NCBI RefSeq assembly: GCF_030929505.1
Contig: NZ_JAVFVV010000009.1
Coordinates: forward strand, 62,001 to 126,000
Length of the DNA stretch: 64,000 nucleotides
Direction: 5' to 3'
Origin: Mesorhizobium sp. LHD-90
Lineage (GTDB): Bacteria; Pseudomonadota; Alphaproteobacteria; Rhizobiales; Rhizobiaceae
This document shows, in pieces, positions 8,437 through 19,211 of this stretch. Under the pieces are notes generated by a model that saw only the letters and a list, made by a program, of their open reading frames with translations, was not told the origin of the DNA and did no database searches. Position numbers and translations under genes: made by a program. Position 1 is the stretch's first letter, and every line of letters starts with the position of its first letter.

Positions 8437-9129
8437 CTACGCAGAGCCGGTCGGGGAGGGCGCCTCGCTCATAGCCGCTTGTTGCGGCCAGCGCTCCAAC
8501 GCCTGCCGTCCGGTCTCGGTGAGATCGTAGACGCCTCGTTGCTCCCGCAAGAACCAGCCGTAGACATTGCGGCGCAAGATCGAAGCGGCCTTCGGTGCGC
8601 CGGGCCTCAGGTCGCGCGGCCGCTTCGGCCCTTCGGCGAGGGCCGCGGCACAGGCCAGCGCCTGCTGGCGGTAGGCAGTCATGATCGGCGCGCGCGAGCC
8701 GCCGCCGGTCGCCGGATCGCCCTGGCGGCGGCGATGTTCGTCGACCAGTCGCGAGCGTCGCCGCGGATCGCGACGCGGCGGCAAGGCGGCCGGGCTGAGC
8801 AGGAGTTGGACCTCGCCATCAGCGGTGACGCCAAGCAGGCCGAAGCCGAGCCGCCGGCACAGATTGCGGAAACGCCGGTCGGCCTCGCGTCCCTTGCCGC
8901 GCGTCGACAGACGCGCCGCCAACCACACTTCGTCGCTGGCGGCGGCACGGTCGACACCCTGCAGCACCAGTTCGAGGTTGAATTGCAGCTTCAACTCGCA
9001 CACGACGACCACTGGCGGCGTGTCGGGGCCGAGCGCCACCAGGTCGCAGCCGCCGACCTCGCCCTTGACCGAATAGCCGAAGCCTTCGAGGAAACGTTTC
9101 ACCGGCAGATAAAGGGCAGTTTCGAGCAT
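8437..9129 (-). CDS. DUF2161 family PD-(D/E)XK-type protein
   Basis: A 230-residue protein. The N-terminal third (ETALYLPVKRFLEGFGYSVK, GGCDLVALG, VVVCELKLQFN) has the D...ExK arrangement of PD-(D/E)XK nucleases and matches the DUF2161 family. The C-terminal part (RPRDLRPGAPKAASILRRNV, GVYDLTETGRQAL) looks like a winged helix. No cognate methylase is nearby, so a classical restriction role is unlikely. Function unknown. Confidence 0.75.
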   Translation of the reverse strand: MLETALYLPVKRFLEGFGYSVKGEVGGCDLVALGPDTPPVVVVCELKLQFNLELVLQGVDRAAASDEVWLAARLSTRGKGREADRRFRNLCRRLGFGLLGVTADGEVQLLLSPAALPPRRDPRRRSRLVDEHRRRQGDPATGGGSRAPIMTAYRQQALACAAALAEGPKRPRDLRPGAPKAASILRRNVYGWFLREQRGVYDLTETGRQALERWPQQAAMSEAPSPTGSA

Positions 9130-9248
9130 AGTCTCGTCATGCTTTGGAAACCGCGAGACTGGCCGATTCGGCCGCGCACGTCATCTTGCCAAGGGTAGCC
9201 GGCGATCATCTGGCTGCACCATGTCGGCGAACAGTCGCAGCAAAACGA

Positions 9249-9278
9249 AAGGGCAGCGCGGTTGCCCGCGCTGCCCTT
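9249..9278 (-). terminator. Rho-independent terminator of the L,D-transpeptidase gene
   Basis: A perfect 13-base stem (AAGGGCAGCGCGG and its complement) with a four-base loop. On the minus strand it is followed by TTTCGTTTT, as expected for a terminator. It lies about 75 bases past the stop of the transpeptidase gene. Confidence 0.8.
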
Positions 9279-9289
9279 GCCCCCGGTCG

Positions 9290-9315
9290 AAGGAAGCGGC
9301 CCCCACCGCTTCCTT
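9290..9315. terminator. Second hairpin next to the terminator
   Basis: AAGGAAGCGG and CCGCTTCCTT form a 10-base stem with a six-base loop. No T-tract follows on either strand, so it may be a secondary termination or RNA-stability element. Confidence 0.4.
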
Positions 9316-9352
9316 GCCGCGCCGCCCCCGCGAGCGCGGTCTCCCCGGTCCG

Positions 9353-10156
9353 CTATATGACGACCACCCTGGTGCCGACGCCGACACGTTCGTAGAGGTC
9401 GACCACGTCCTCGTTGCGCAGCCTGATGCAGCCCGACGAGACGTTGGTGCCGATCGTCCACGGTGCGTTGGTGCCGTGAATGCGGTAGAGCGTCGAGCCG
9501 AGATAGAGTGCGCGCGCACCGAGCGGATTTTCCGGACCGCCTGCCATGTAGGTGGGCAGATGGCGGCCCTTGGCGCGCTCGCGCACGATCATTTCCGAGG
9601 GTGGACGCCAGTCGGGCCATACAGCCTTGCGCGAGATCTTCTGCGTGCCCGTCCACACCATGCCTTCCTGGCCGACGCCGACGCCGTAGCGGCGGGCCTT
9701 TCCGCCGGCCTGCACGAGGTAGAGAAATTTCGAACTCGTATCGATGACGATGGTGCCGGGCTTCTCGGAGCCGGTGTACTCGACCTGCTGCGGCAGGTAG
9801 ATCGGGTCCATCTGCGGCTGCATCTGTTTGCGGCGCGGCGCAGGCACGGCGGCGGTGCGCACCTCGTCGGTGCCGAAGATATTGAGGCCCTGGCGGCGCA
9901 CGACGCGGCGCTGCACCGGCGGCTCGGCGCGCATCACGCGGCGCGCGCCGGGCTGCACACGCACGCCGTAGTCGGCCTCGCCGCGTACGATCCTGCGCCC
10001 TGGCTGGTTGCCGAGCTGCATGACCCAAGGGGCCGAAAGGTCGGGGCTGACCACCACCGGCGGGCGCTCGCCGTAGCGGCTCTGCCCGGCGGCGGGCACA
10101 GCCGCGAGGCCGAGCAGCAAGGCCGAAGTCAAGAGAACGATCCTGCTGTTCATCAT
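9353..10156 (-). CDS. L,D-transpeptidase (YkuD domain), exported
   Basis: 267 residues. The signal peptide is clear (MNSRIVLLTSALLLGLAA, cleavage after AAG). A proline/arginine-rich linker leads to a YkuD domain at the C-terminus with the catalytic motif HGTNAPWTIGTNVSSGCIR, in which the last Cys is the nucleophile. The enzyme makes 3-3 cross-links in peptidoglycan or attaches proteins to it; rhizobia carry many paralogues. ATG at 10156 is chosen because it places the signal peptide at the very start. A single-gene transcript is likely, ending in the hairpin at 9249-9278. Confidence 0.92.
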   Translation of the reverse strand: MMNSRIVLLTSALLLGLAAVPAAGQSRYGERPPVVVSPDLSAPWVMQLGNQPGRRIVRGEADYGVRVQPGARRVMRAEPPVQRRVVRRQGLNIFGTDEVRTAAVPAPRRKQMQPQMDPIYLPQQVEYTGSEKPGTIVIDTSSKFLYLVQAGGKARRYGVGVGQEGMVWTGTQKISRKAVWPDWRPPSEMIVRERAKGRHLPTYMAGGPENPLGARALYLGSTLYRIHGTNAPWTIGTNVSSGCIRLRNEDVVDLYERVGVGTRVVVI

Positions 10157-10390
10157 ACGCGTACTCGTCAAACGAAAGAACTCAACGGTGACACGGCGGG
10201 CCTGTCTGCCCGTCATGTCAGGAGCGTGACGGCAAGCGGAAACCGAAAAGTGAATCGGGTTGGCTAAAACGCCGGGATTTCCCTAAACCTTTCAGTGTGG
10301 TTACCGGCCGGTTCAGCGGCTTGGTAAAGGCCCGGTCAATGCGGGCAAAAACCGCGTTAACGATCAGGTTTCTGCAAGGAGAGGGCGGGT

Positions 10391-11032
10391 ATGACGGGAC
10401 TGCTGGAGGGATCGGACGGCGTGATCCGCTGCGCCTGGGCGGGCGAACTCGACGACTACCGGCGCTACCACGACCGGGAATGGGGCCGCCCCGTGACCGA
10501 CGACCGCCGGCTTTTCGAAAAGATCTGCCTGGAGGGTTTCCAGTCCGGCCTGTCATGGCTGACCATCCTGCGCAAACGCGAGAATTTTCGCGCCGCCTTC
10601 GCCGGCTTCGATTTCGACCGGATCGCAGAATTCGGCAAGGCCGATGTCGAACGGCTGCTCAAGGACGCCGGCATCGTGCGCCATCGCGGCAAGATCGAAT
10701 CGACCATCAACAACGCCCGCCGCGCCAGGGAACTGATTGCGGAGGCGGGGTCGCTCGCGGCATGGTTCTGGCAGTTCGAGCCACAGGCCGGGCAGCGCCC
10801 GGCGAAGGTGGATCATGCGGCGGTCGTCGCTATGCCGAAGACCGAGGTTTCCGCGAAAATATCGAAGGAATTGAAGAAACGCGGCTGGACCTTTGTCGGG
10901 CCGACGACCGTCTACGCCTTCATGCAGGCGATGGGCCTGGTCAACGACCATATCGAGGGCTGCCACTGCCGCGCGCCGATCGAGGAGATGAGGGCGGGCT
11001 TCAAGCGGCCCGCGTTGCGCGGGAGGCCGTGA
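10391..11032 (+). CDS. tag: DNA-3-methyladenine glycosylase I
   Basis: 213 residues. The N-terminal RCAWAGELDDYRRYHDREWG contains the Cys and His zinc ligands. GFQSGLSWLTILRKRENFR follows, and the C-terminal VNDHIEGCHCR supplies the remaining His and Cys ligands. This is the Tag family, which removes 3-methyladenine from alkylated DNA. A strong ribosome site (GGAGAGGGCGGGT) precedes the ATG. It appears monocistronic. Confidence 0.95.
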   Translation: MTGLLEGSDGVIRCAWAGELDDYRRYHDREWGRPVTDDRRLFEKICLEGFQSGLSWLTILRKRENFRAAFAGFDFDRIAEFGKADVERLLKDAGIVRHRGKIESTINNARRARELIAEAGSLAAWFWQFEPQAGQRPAKVDHAAVVAMPKTEVSAKISKELKKRGWTFVGPTTVYAFMQAMGLVNDHIEGCHCRAPIEEMRAGFKRPALRGRP

Positions 11033-11149
11033 CCTAACAAAGGTTTTGCCGACCTCGCCATGCGCAAGGTCGTTGCAGACAGCAAGGATCGCCGCCGGAC
11101 TGCGGAAAAACCGCGAAGGCCGTCGCTCTTTTGCTCGTGATTTTACCCC

Positions 11150-11316
11150 CACCCCTTACCCTGCCGGGGCGAGCCACGCGTCTCGCCCGTCCTTCGGACC
11201 CCCACAAGGGGGAGGGGGACTTTGCGGCCGCCATGCCGAGTGAGACCATCGAAGGTCTGCGCCGAGCGGACATGCCAGCTTGTCCCCTTCCCCCTTGTGG
11301 GGAGGGGTTAGGGGGG
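11150..11316. repeat. GC-rich palindromic intergenic repeat (MITE/RUP-like)
   Basis: The segment begins ACCCCCACCCCTTACCC and ends GGGGAGGGGTTAGGGGGGT, approximately complementary, and has internal copies of CCCCACAAGGGGGAGGGG (about 11199-11218) and CCCCTTCCCCCTTGTGGGG (11284-11302). The same kind of unit recurs at 21944-22283 and 23992-24218. It occupies most of the 300 bases between tag and the next, convergent gene; no gene is seen in this gap. Confidence 0.7.
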
Positions 11317-11332
11317 TGCGACGCACGCGCGG

Positions 11333-12172
11333 TCATGACGTGTCGGGACATTCCAGCGCGTAGACGGCCAGCGCGTGGGCGTGCGCCAGAATCTCGTCGA
11401 CCTCGCGGATGTTGCGGGGATGAGTGGCGGTCGGATCGTAGCGGGACAGCCGGCCGCCGGGCGGACGCCCGCGCCGCAGCGGCGAGAGGCGGCGGAAGCG
11501 GATCGCGGCCTGCCTGCCTTGCGCGACCGCGGCGGCGCGGGCTTGCCTGTCTCGCGCGAGCGCTGCCTCGTGGCGCGCCTTCCAGCGGGCGAACCGTTGT
11601 GCCTGGCCCGGCAGGTCGTCGAGTGCTGCGGCCAGCGCCTCCAGCCGCTGGCCGAGGCGCGACGCGTCGACTGCGTCGTCGGGCGATGGTCTTGGTGGCA
11701 GCGGGCGGTACGGCGAGCTGGAATCGAGCCCCGAGATTCGCGGCACGGCATGCGCCGGCACATAACGGCGCCGGACGCGGAAGGGGTGTTTCAGCGGATC
11801 GAGCAGCGACAGGTTTGTTGTACGCGGGCGGGCGGCGCGTTTGGCGGCGGCTCTCTTGGCCGCGGCGGCGCGCCTGATGTCGTCGTGCGACATTGTGACG
11901 GCGATGCCGAGGCTGCGCAGCACGGCCTCGTTGGTAACGGGTTTTGGCTTTCGCGGGCGAACCGGCGGCAGGGTCACCACGATCCCGCGCGCCGCCGCGA
12001 TGATGAGGCGCCGCGCCGCGGATTCGGCCGGACGCAGCAGCCGCAAGATGGCGCGATGAAGCTGGCGCGGCAGGGTCGACCCACCGTCGGCAAAGCCGGC
12101 GATGGACACGAGCATCAACAGGATGCGCTTCAGCGCCTCCCGATTCTTCTCGATTGCCCCACTCCCGTCCAT
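11333..12172 (-). CDS. Hypothetical protein, Arg/Ala-rich, 279 residues
   Basis: Not assigned to a family. The start region (GAIEKNREALKRILLMLVSI and AGFADGGSTLPRQLHRAILR) and the end (IREVDEILAHAHALAVYALE) look like ordinary folded helices, while residues 80-240 are rich in Arg, Ala and Pro. ATG at 12172 has a good ribosome site (GAAGGGA, 8 bases away), and reading further upstream gives an implausible sequence. I believe such proteins are conserved in rhizobia, but the function is unknown. Confidence 0.65.
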   Translation of the reverse strand: MDGSGAIEKNREALKRILLMLVSIAGFADGGSTLPRQLHRAILRLLRPAESAARRLIIAAARGIVVTLPPVRPRKPKPVTNEAVLRSLGIAVTMSHDDIRRAAAAKRAAAKRAARPRTTNLSLLDPLKHPFRVRRRYVPAHAVPRISGLDSSSPYRPLPPRPSPDDAVDASRLGQRLEALAAALDDLPGQAQRFARWKARHEAALARDRQARAAAVAQGRQAAIRFRRLSPLRRGRPPGGRLSRYDPTATHPRNIREVDEILAHAHALAVYALECPDTS

Positions 12173-12525
12173 TGCCAATTCCCTTCGCCACCTCGTCCGG
12201 CCGATGAGTATGAGGCAGGTCTTGGGGAGGGGGATAAGAATCTTGTGCGCTGGCGTTTCGCGCTTCGGGCGGAAGAAGGTTGGATCAGCAAAAGCAATGG
12301 CTTGGCGGCTTATGCAGCCCGACATTCTGGACAGTTTTCCGGTGCAGCGAAAATTCCATCCCCCGTTTTCAGATCGCCGCCGTGCGTTTTGTCGGGTCCG
12401 CCGGAACGCTTCGTCATCGTTACGGCATCGATCCTGCCGACCCGACATAAGTTTCCGGCTTGGGTTTCCCTTGCGAGTCTGGGATGCCTGCATTGGGTTC
12501 GGCCCGATTGCGCGCCGCCAGTTCC

Positions 12526-13473
12526 TCAGACCGTCGGCGATGAGGGCTTGACGCTGGCGGCTTTCATGAGGCGCGCCGCGCCTTCACTCTCGCTTTCCAC
12601 GAAGCGCTCAAACTCGGGCTGCGTCATGCTCATTGGCTCGCCCCCGTGTTTGGCGATCCATTCGCGCAGGTCCGGCCCGGCGAGCACGCGCCCGATGTCG
12701 TACGCAAGCTTGTCAACCACGCCGGCCGGAGTGCCAGCCGACACCCACATCCCGTACCAGATCGGAAAGTCGAATCCGGCGACGCCCGCCTCCGCGATTG
12801 TCGGCACCTCAGGGAGCAAGGTTGAGCGCCGCGCGGTGCTCACCCCCAGCGCAACGAGCGTGCCGTCGCGAATGTGCGACAGGGCGAGAGAGATCGGCAC
12901 CAGATAGTACGTGAAGCGCCCCGCTATCGCGTTGGCGATCGTATCGGCGTTCGAATCGTTCGGCGAGGGAGGAAGATGCAGCGCCTTGATTGCCGCCGCT
13001 TGATTGAACTTCTCGACTCCGACATGTGTGCCGGTGCCTATGCCGGTGGATCCAAACCTGAGTTCGCCCGCCCTCGCCGCCGCAATGAGCCCGCCGACGG
13101 TGGTGACGCCAGTCGCCCTGCCCGTGACGAGCACGTAGCCTTGCCTGGTGAGCGGAATGATCGGGGTGAAGTCGTTCAACGGGTCATACGGGAGGTCCTT
13201 GAGGAGCGCTGCACCGTATGCCTGGGCACTTGTGCTTATCAGCAGCGTGTGACCGTCGGCTGGCGACTTCGCCACCAGTGCAGGAGCCGCAGTGGCACCC
13301 GCACCCGGGAGGTTCTCGACCGTTACCGGTTGACCCCACAGCGACGAAAGTTTTGGGGCCAGCGCACGGGCCAAGAGATCGGGCCCGCCGCCTGCCCCGA
13401 ACGGCTCGATTATGCGCACCGGCCTGGTCGGATAGACGTGCGCGGACGCGGCCGGATCTGGCGCGCTGGTCAT
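12526..13473 (-). CDS. Bug/TctC family tripartite tricarboxylate transporter substrate-binding protein, no signal peptide
   Basis: 315 residues. The Bug family is evident from YPTRPVRIIEPFGAGGGPD, LPGAGATAAPALVAKSPADG, LPYDPLNDFTPI and EVPTIAEAGVAGFDF. These proteins bind carboxylates in the periplasm for TctAB transporters, but no TctA or TctB gene is near. Unusually, the only start (ATG at 13473) gives MTSAPDPAASAHVYPTRPV with no hydrophobic signal. The frame upstream has no ATG, GTG or TTG before a TGA. The signal may have been lost, or the gene was truncated during transfer. Confidence 0.85.
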   Translation of the reverse strand: MTSAPDPAASAHVYPTRPVRIIEPFGAGGGPDLLARALAPKLSSLWGQPVTVENLPGAGATAAPALVAKSPADGHTLLISTSAQAYGAALLKDLPYDPLNDFTPIIPLTRQGYVLVTGRATGVTTVGGLIAAARAGELRFGSTGIGTGTHVGVEKFNQAAAIKALHLPPSPNDSNADTIANAIAGRFTYYLVPISLALSHIRDGTLVALGVSTARRSTLLPEVPTIAEAGVAGFDFPIWYGMWVSAGTPAGVVDKLAYDIGRVLAGPDLREWIAKHGGEPMSMTQPEFERFVESESEGAARLMKAASVKPSSPTV

Positions 13474-13596
13474 CGTGTCCTCATGTCCCCCGGCGCATTC
13501 AACGAGAAAAGCAAAAGCAACGCAATTGATCGAAGTGCGTCAGTCCCACGAAGCTCTCCGAACCGCATCTGCCGGCGATCGGCCGGCCAGGCATGT

Positions 13597-14055
13597 CTAG
13601 CCTTCGATGCCCTGCCGCCCGGTGACAGTCATCATCGTGCCGGTCATGGTGGCAATCAGTTTCGCCTCGCCGTCGGCGGCAAACGCATAGGCCTGGCCGT
13701 CCGCCACGATGATGGTGCGGCCGGGTTTGGTCACCGACCCGCGGAACAGGAAACGCTCGCCCCTGCCGGGCGCCAGCAGATTGACCTTGAACTCGATGGT
13801 GAGCACCGCGGCGTTTTCCGGCATCAGCGAGAAGGCGGCGTAGCCGCAGGCCGAGTCGAGCGCGGCGGAAATGATGCCGGCATGCAAAAAACCGTGCTGC
13901 TGCGTGAGTTCGTCGGAAAAAGGCATCTCGATCTCGACGATGCCCGGCGTCACGCTGGTGAGCTCGGCGCGCATCGTCGTCATGACTTTCTGCCGCGCGA
14001 AGGAAGCGCGCACGCGCTCCTCGAAATCCGCATTGGGAACAATCTTTGCCGACAT
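13597..14055 (-). CDS. PaaI-family hotdog thioesterase
   Basis: 152 residues with the hotdog fold pattern. QQHGFLHAGIISAALDSACG is the helix with the conserved HGG-like turn, followed by beta strands (TIEFKVNLLAPG, TIIVADGQAYA). Such enzymes hydrolyse acyl-CoA thioesters; the substrate cannot be told. It runs on the minus strand, with the RsmB-type gene about 95 bases further right also on the minus strand. Confidence 0.85.
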   Translation of the reverse strand: MSAKIVPNADFEERVRASFARQKVMTTMRAELTSVTPGIVEIEMPFSDELTQQHGFLHAGIISAALDSACGYAAFSLMPENAAVLTIEFKVNLLAPGRGERFLFRGSVTKPGRTIIVADGQAYAFAADGEAKLIATMTGTMMTVTGRQGIEG

Positions 14056-14149
14056 CGCCTTCGCCTCCTGACCTCGCTTATGACAAAGCAGTGACGGGCA
14101 GGCAAATCATTTTGCTGCGTCGCAGCATGGATGAGACACGCTCCGAGGT

Positions 14150-15439
14150 TCAGCCGGCGCGGCGGAGCATGGCGAAATAGAAGCCGTCGGTGCCGCTGCG
14201 GAGCGGCGAGAGCACGATGCCGCCTTCCTTCTCGATCCGGGCGGCGGCCGATTTTCCCGGAAACCGCCCTGCGAACAGCGCCTCGTGATCGACCGGCGAG
14301 AACGCCGGATCGGCGTCGAGGAAACGGGCGACCTGGTCGTGGTTCTCCTCGCGGAAAACCGAACAGGTGATGTAGGCCAGATGCCCGCCAGGCTTGAGAT
14401 AGGCCTTGGCGTGTTCCAGAATCCGCGCCTGCTCGCCGATGCGTACTTCGAGCTGGCGCTGGGTCAGCCGCCATTTTGCGTCCGGCCGGCGCCGCCAGGT
14501 GCCGCTGCCGGTACAGGGCGCGTCGATCAGCACGAGATCCATCTGGCCGGCAAGCCTGGCCACTTCCGCCGGTTTGGAGAGCACCTGGACGTTGCGGACG
14601 CCGGCGCGGCGGATGCGGTCGAAGATAGGGGCGAGCCGCGCCTTCTCGGCGTCATAGGCAAAGATCTGGCCCTTGTTCTCCATCGCCGCCGCGAGCGCCA
14701 GCGTCTTGCCGCCGGCCCCGGCGCAGAGGTCGAGCACCTGCATGCCGGGTTTTGCGCCGGCGAGTTCGGCAGCCACCTGCGAGCCTTCGTCCTGCACCTC
14801 GAACCAGCCTTTCTGGAAGGCCGGCTCGGCCTGCACGTTGGGATGGCGGCCGTCGCCCTCGATGGGCGGGACGCGCAAGCCGTGCGGCGCGAGCGTGGTA
14901 ACCGAGGCAGCCGTCTGGTCGAGTTCGGCGAGAACCCGGTCAGCTTTCGCGGCGAGCGTGTTGACCCGCAGGTCGAGTGGCGGCCGGCCGGCCAGCGCGC
15001 GCGCCTCCTCCACCCAGGCATCGCCAAAGCTGCGCTCGAGCAGCGGGGCGCACCAGTCCGGGCAGTCGGCGCGGATGGCCGGCGGGGCGTCGTCGAGGCC
15101 GTTGGCCTTCAAGGCGGCGAGTTCGGTGGCGTCCAGAGGCGGCGGTGCGAAACGGTCGCCGTCGAGGGCGCGGTTGAGCTTTTCGGCGGTCTCGCCCCAT
15201 TCGAGCAGCAGCGCGCCGAAGGCGAGAGCGCGCGCGGTGTCTGTGCCGAACAGCCAGGCGGCCGAACGCTTTCGCCGCAGCGCGTCGTAGACGATGTTGC
15301 CGATCGCGCCGCGGTCACCGGCGCCGGCAAAACGGTGCGACAGGCCCCAGTCCTTCAGCGCATCGGCTGCCGGCCTGTGCCGACGCTCGATGTCGTCCAG
15401 AACCTCGATGGCCGCAGCCAGCCTTCCACCCAGTCGCAT
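14150..15439 (-). CDS. RsmB/NOP-family rRNA m5C methyltransferase
   Basis: 429 residues. An N-terminal NusB-like helical part (about 1-130) is followed by a SAM-dependent methyltransferase domain: VLDLCAGAGGKTLALAAAM (SAM loop), IDAPCTGSGTWRRRPDAK (motif IV with Cys) and HLAYITCSVFREEN (motif VI with the catalytic Cys). It is predicted to methylate a cytosine in 16S rRNA. Alphaproteobacteria carry several members of this family, so no gene symbol is given. Confidence 0.9.
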   Translation of the reverse strand: MRLGGRLAAAIEVLDDIERRHRPAADALKDWGLSHRFAGAGDRGAIGNIVYDALRRKRSAAWLFGTDTARALAFGALLLEWGETAEKLNRALDGDRFAPPPLDATELAALKANGLDDAPPAIRADCPDWCAPLLERSFGDAWVEEARALAGRPPLDLRVNTLAAKADRVLAELDQTAASVTTLAPHGLRVPPIEGDGRHPNVQAEPAFQKGWFEVQDEGSQVAAELAGAKPGMQVLDLCAGAGGKTLALAAAMENKGQIFAYDAEKARLAPIFDRIRRAGVRNVQVLSKPAEVARLAGQMDLVLIDAPCTGSGTWRRRPDAKWRLTQRQLEVRIGEQARILEHAKAYLKPGGHLAYITCSVFREENHDQVARFLDADPAFSPVDHEALFAGRFPGKSAAARIEKEGGIVLSPLRSGTDGFYFAMLRRAG

Positions 15440-15498
15440 ATCGGTATCCCGTTTTCGGCCAACCCGAACGGGTGCTTGTTAGCGAGGGCAGGGCGGTT

Positions 15499-16008
15499 TC
15501 ACAAGCCGCCGCCTGCCCGCCGCGCGTTCCACTCGGGCCGCAGGATGGACAGGATCGTCTCGTCGCGAAAGACGCCGCCGAAATAGGCGCTGCCGCGCGC
15601 CACGCCTTCCTCCTCGAAACCCGCATTGCGGTAGGCCTTGCGGGCGCGCAGATTTTCCGGGAATGCGCCGATCCACAGCCGGTGCGTATCGGTCTGCTCG
15701 AACACGGCGTCGATCGCGTGGCGCAGGATAAGGGAGCCTCGGCCTTGCCCCGGTTCGGCCACCGCCAGCCGCTTGATGCAGGTGACCCTTGCCGGCGTGG
15801 CCCAGTCGCGCAACAGGGCGAAGCCGATCGGCCGGTCGGCGATCTCGCCGATGAAATAGCGGTAGGCGGCATCGGCGAACGCCGCTGCATGGGCATCCGC
15901 TTCCCAGCGGCCGACCAGTTTTTCGTAGCCTTCCAGCCGCTCGGTCGCCATGATGAAGGGGATATCCGCGGCGGTTGCACGGCGCAGCACGAAGTTTTCG
16001 GATGTCAT
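15499..16008 (-). CDS. GNAT family N-acetyltransferase
   Basis: 169 residues. It starts MTSENFVLRRATAADIPFI and has the acetyl-CoA loop in the form VAEPGQGRGSLILRHAID, then RLWIGAFPENLRARKAYRNA, typical of RimJ/RimL-like GNAT enzymes. ATG at 16008 is preceded by GGGA. The substrate is unknown. It starts 16 bases after the stop of the PIN toxin gene, on the same strand. Confidence 0.85.
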   Translation of the reverse strand: MTSENFVLRRATAADIPFIMATERLEGYEKLVGRWEADAHAAAFADAAYRYFIGEIADRPIGFALLRDWATPARVTCIKRLAVAEPGQGRGSLILRHAIDAVFEQTDTHRLWIGAFPENLRARKAYRNAGFEEEGVARGSAYFGGVFRDETILSILRPEWNARRAGGGL

Positions 16009-16024
16009 GTGGTCCCGGTGAATG

Positions 16025-16438
16025 TCAGGTCGGCTGTTCATAAGGATTGAAGAGCTTGACGCCGGTCGGCTCGAAGTGCCGGACATTGCGGGTGACGAGC
16101 GTCAGATCGTGTTCGAGCGCGGTGGCGGCGATGAGGAGGTCGGGATTTGTATGACGCAAGTCGTATGTCAGCGGCCCCCACACCCGCATGGTACCGACTG
16201 CAATCGGCAGTATGCGACCGTCGTAGTCTTCCAAAATGGTTTCCAGCCAGTCACGATAGCCGGCGGCACGGTTCGGATCTTGCTGCTCCAGCTTTCGAAC
16301 GCCGCGCGAAATCTCGCCGACAGCGACAACGCTGATGAAGATCGGTCGATCCGGAACCGATCTCATCCACGAAATTACGTCTGGATGCGGACGAGCCTTG
16401 AAGCTCTCCGACAAAACCATCGTATCGATCAAGAACAT
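16025..16438 (-). CDS. PIN-domain toxin (VapC/FitB type)
   Basis: 137 residues. Acidic PIN residues are visible in MFLIDTMVLSE (D5), in the VVAVGEISRGV segment (Glu) and in RHTNPDLLIAATAL (Asp), followed by LVTRNVRHFEPTGVKLFNP, the common end of VapC/FitB toxins. Members cut RNA. The start lies three bases after the stop of the Phd-type antitoxin gene, so the two form one operon with the antitoxin first. Confidence 0.9.
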   Translation of the reverse strand: MFLIDTMVLSESFKARPHPDVISWMRSVPDRPIFISVVAVGEISRGVRKLEQQDPNRAAGYRDWLETILEDYDGRILPIAVGTMRVWGPLTYDLRHTNPDLLIAATALEHDLTLVTRNVRHFEPTGVKLFNPYEQPT

Positions 16439-16441
16439 GGC

Positions 16442-16723
16442 TCAGTCGAGATCGATGTCGCGGTATTCGGACGGGTATTGGTCGCGATCGTCGAAGACAT
16501 CCTCCATGCCTTCCGGAAGTTTTGGGGCACTAAGAATGTGCTCGATAAACGTCTTCTTTGGCTTCGGGGTTCTGTGCAACAGCCGCTCGTATTCCTCCGC
16601 CGACAGCACCACCACAGCGTCGACGCCGCGCTTGGTGACGTGCTGCGGCTCGCCGCGTTGCGCGGCCTCGACCACGGCGGAAAACCTGTTCTTGGCGTCC
16701 TGAAGCGTCCAGACCTTGCCCAT
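16442..16723 (-). CDS. Phd/YefM-type antitoxin
   Basis: 93 residues. The N-terminus KVWTLQDAKNRFSAVVEAA is the Phd/YefM DNA-binding domain, followed by VTKRGVDAVVVLSAEEYERL and an acidic tail that would neutralise the PIN toxin. ATG at 16723 has GGAG six bases upstream and is preferred over the in-frame ATG at 16735. The pair probably represses its own promoter in the 130 bases upstream. Confidence 0.9.
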   Translation of the reverse strand: MGKVWTLQDAKNRFSAVVEAAQRGEPQHVTKRGVDAVVVLSAEEYERLLHRTPKPKKTFIEHILSAPKLPEGMEDVFDDRDQYPSEYRDIDLD

Positions 16724-16790
16724 GGAACTCTCCATCTGGCTAGATTGTAGGCTAGCCGAATGCCTGCTTCAAGGCTGACCCGAAAGCAGA

Positions 16791-16816
16791 AAGGCCGGAG
16801 ACTTGCCCCGGCCCTT
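16791..16816 (-). terminator. Rho-independent terminator of katG
   Basis: On the minus strand AAGGGCCGGGG and CTCCGGCCTT pair around a short loop, with TTCTGCTTTC after the stem. It lies about 40 bases past the katG stop. Confidence 0.7.
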
Positions 16817-16853
16817 CCATCTTCGTTCGACCTCGTTTCGGCGGTTGGCCGGA

Positions 16854-19148
<2,295 letters not shown>

Positions 19149-19196
19149 CTACGACCTTCCGTCGATAATGACAAATTGCCTTTCCTGATTTTTGCG

Positions 19197-19211
19197 ATAG
19201 GTTTTGGTTAT
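19197..19211. promoter_or_regulatory. Possible OxyR half-site overlapping the oxyR start
   Basis: ATAGGTTTTGGTTAT fits the OxyR motif ATAG-N-T-NNN-A-N-CTAT at all but two fixed positions. It lies in the katG/oxyR intergenic region and covers the oxyR ATG, where binding could give autorepression. It is a weak single match. Confidence 0.35.
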
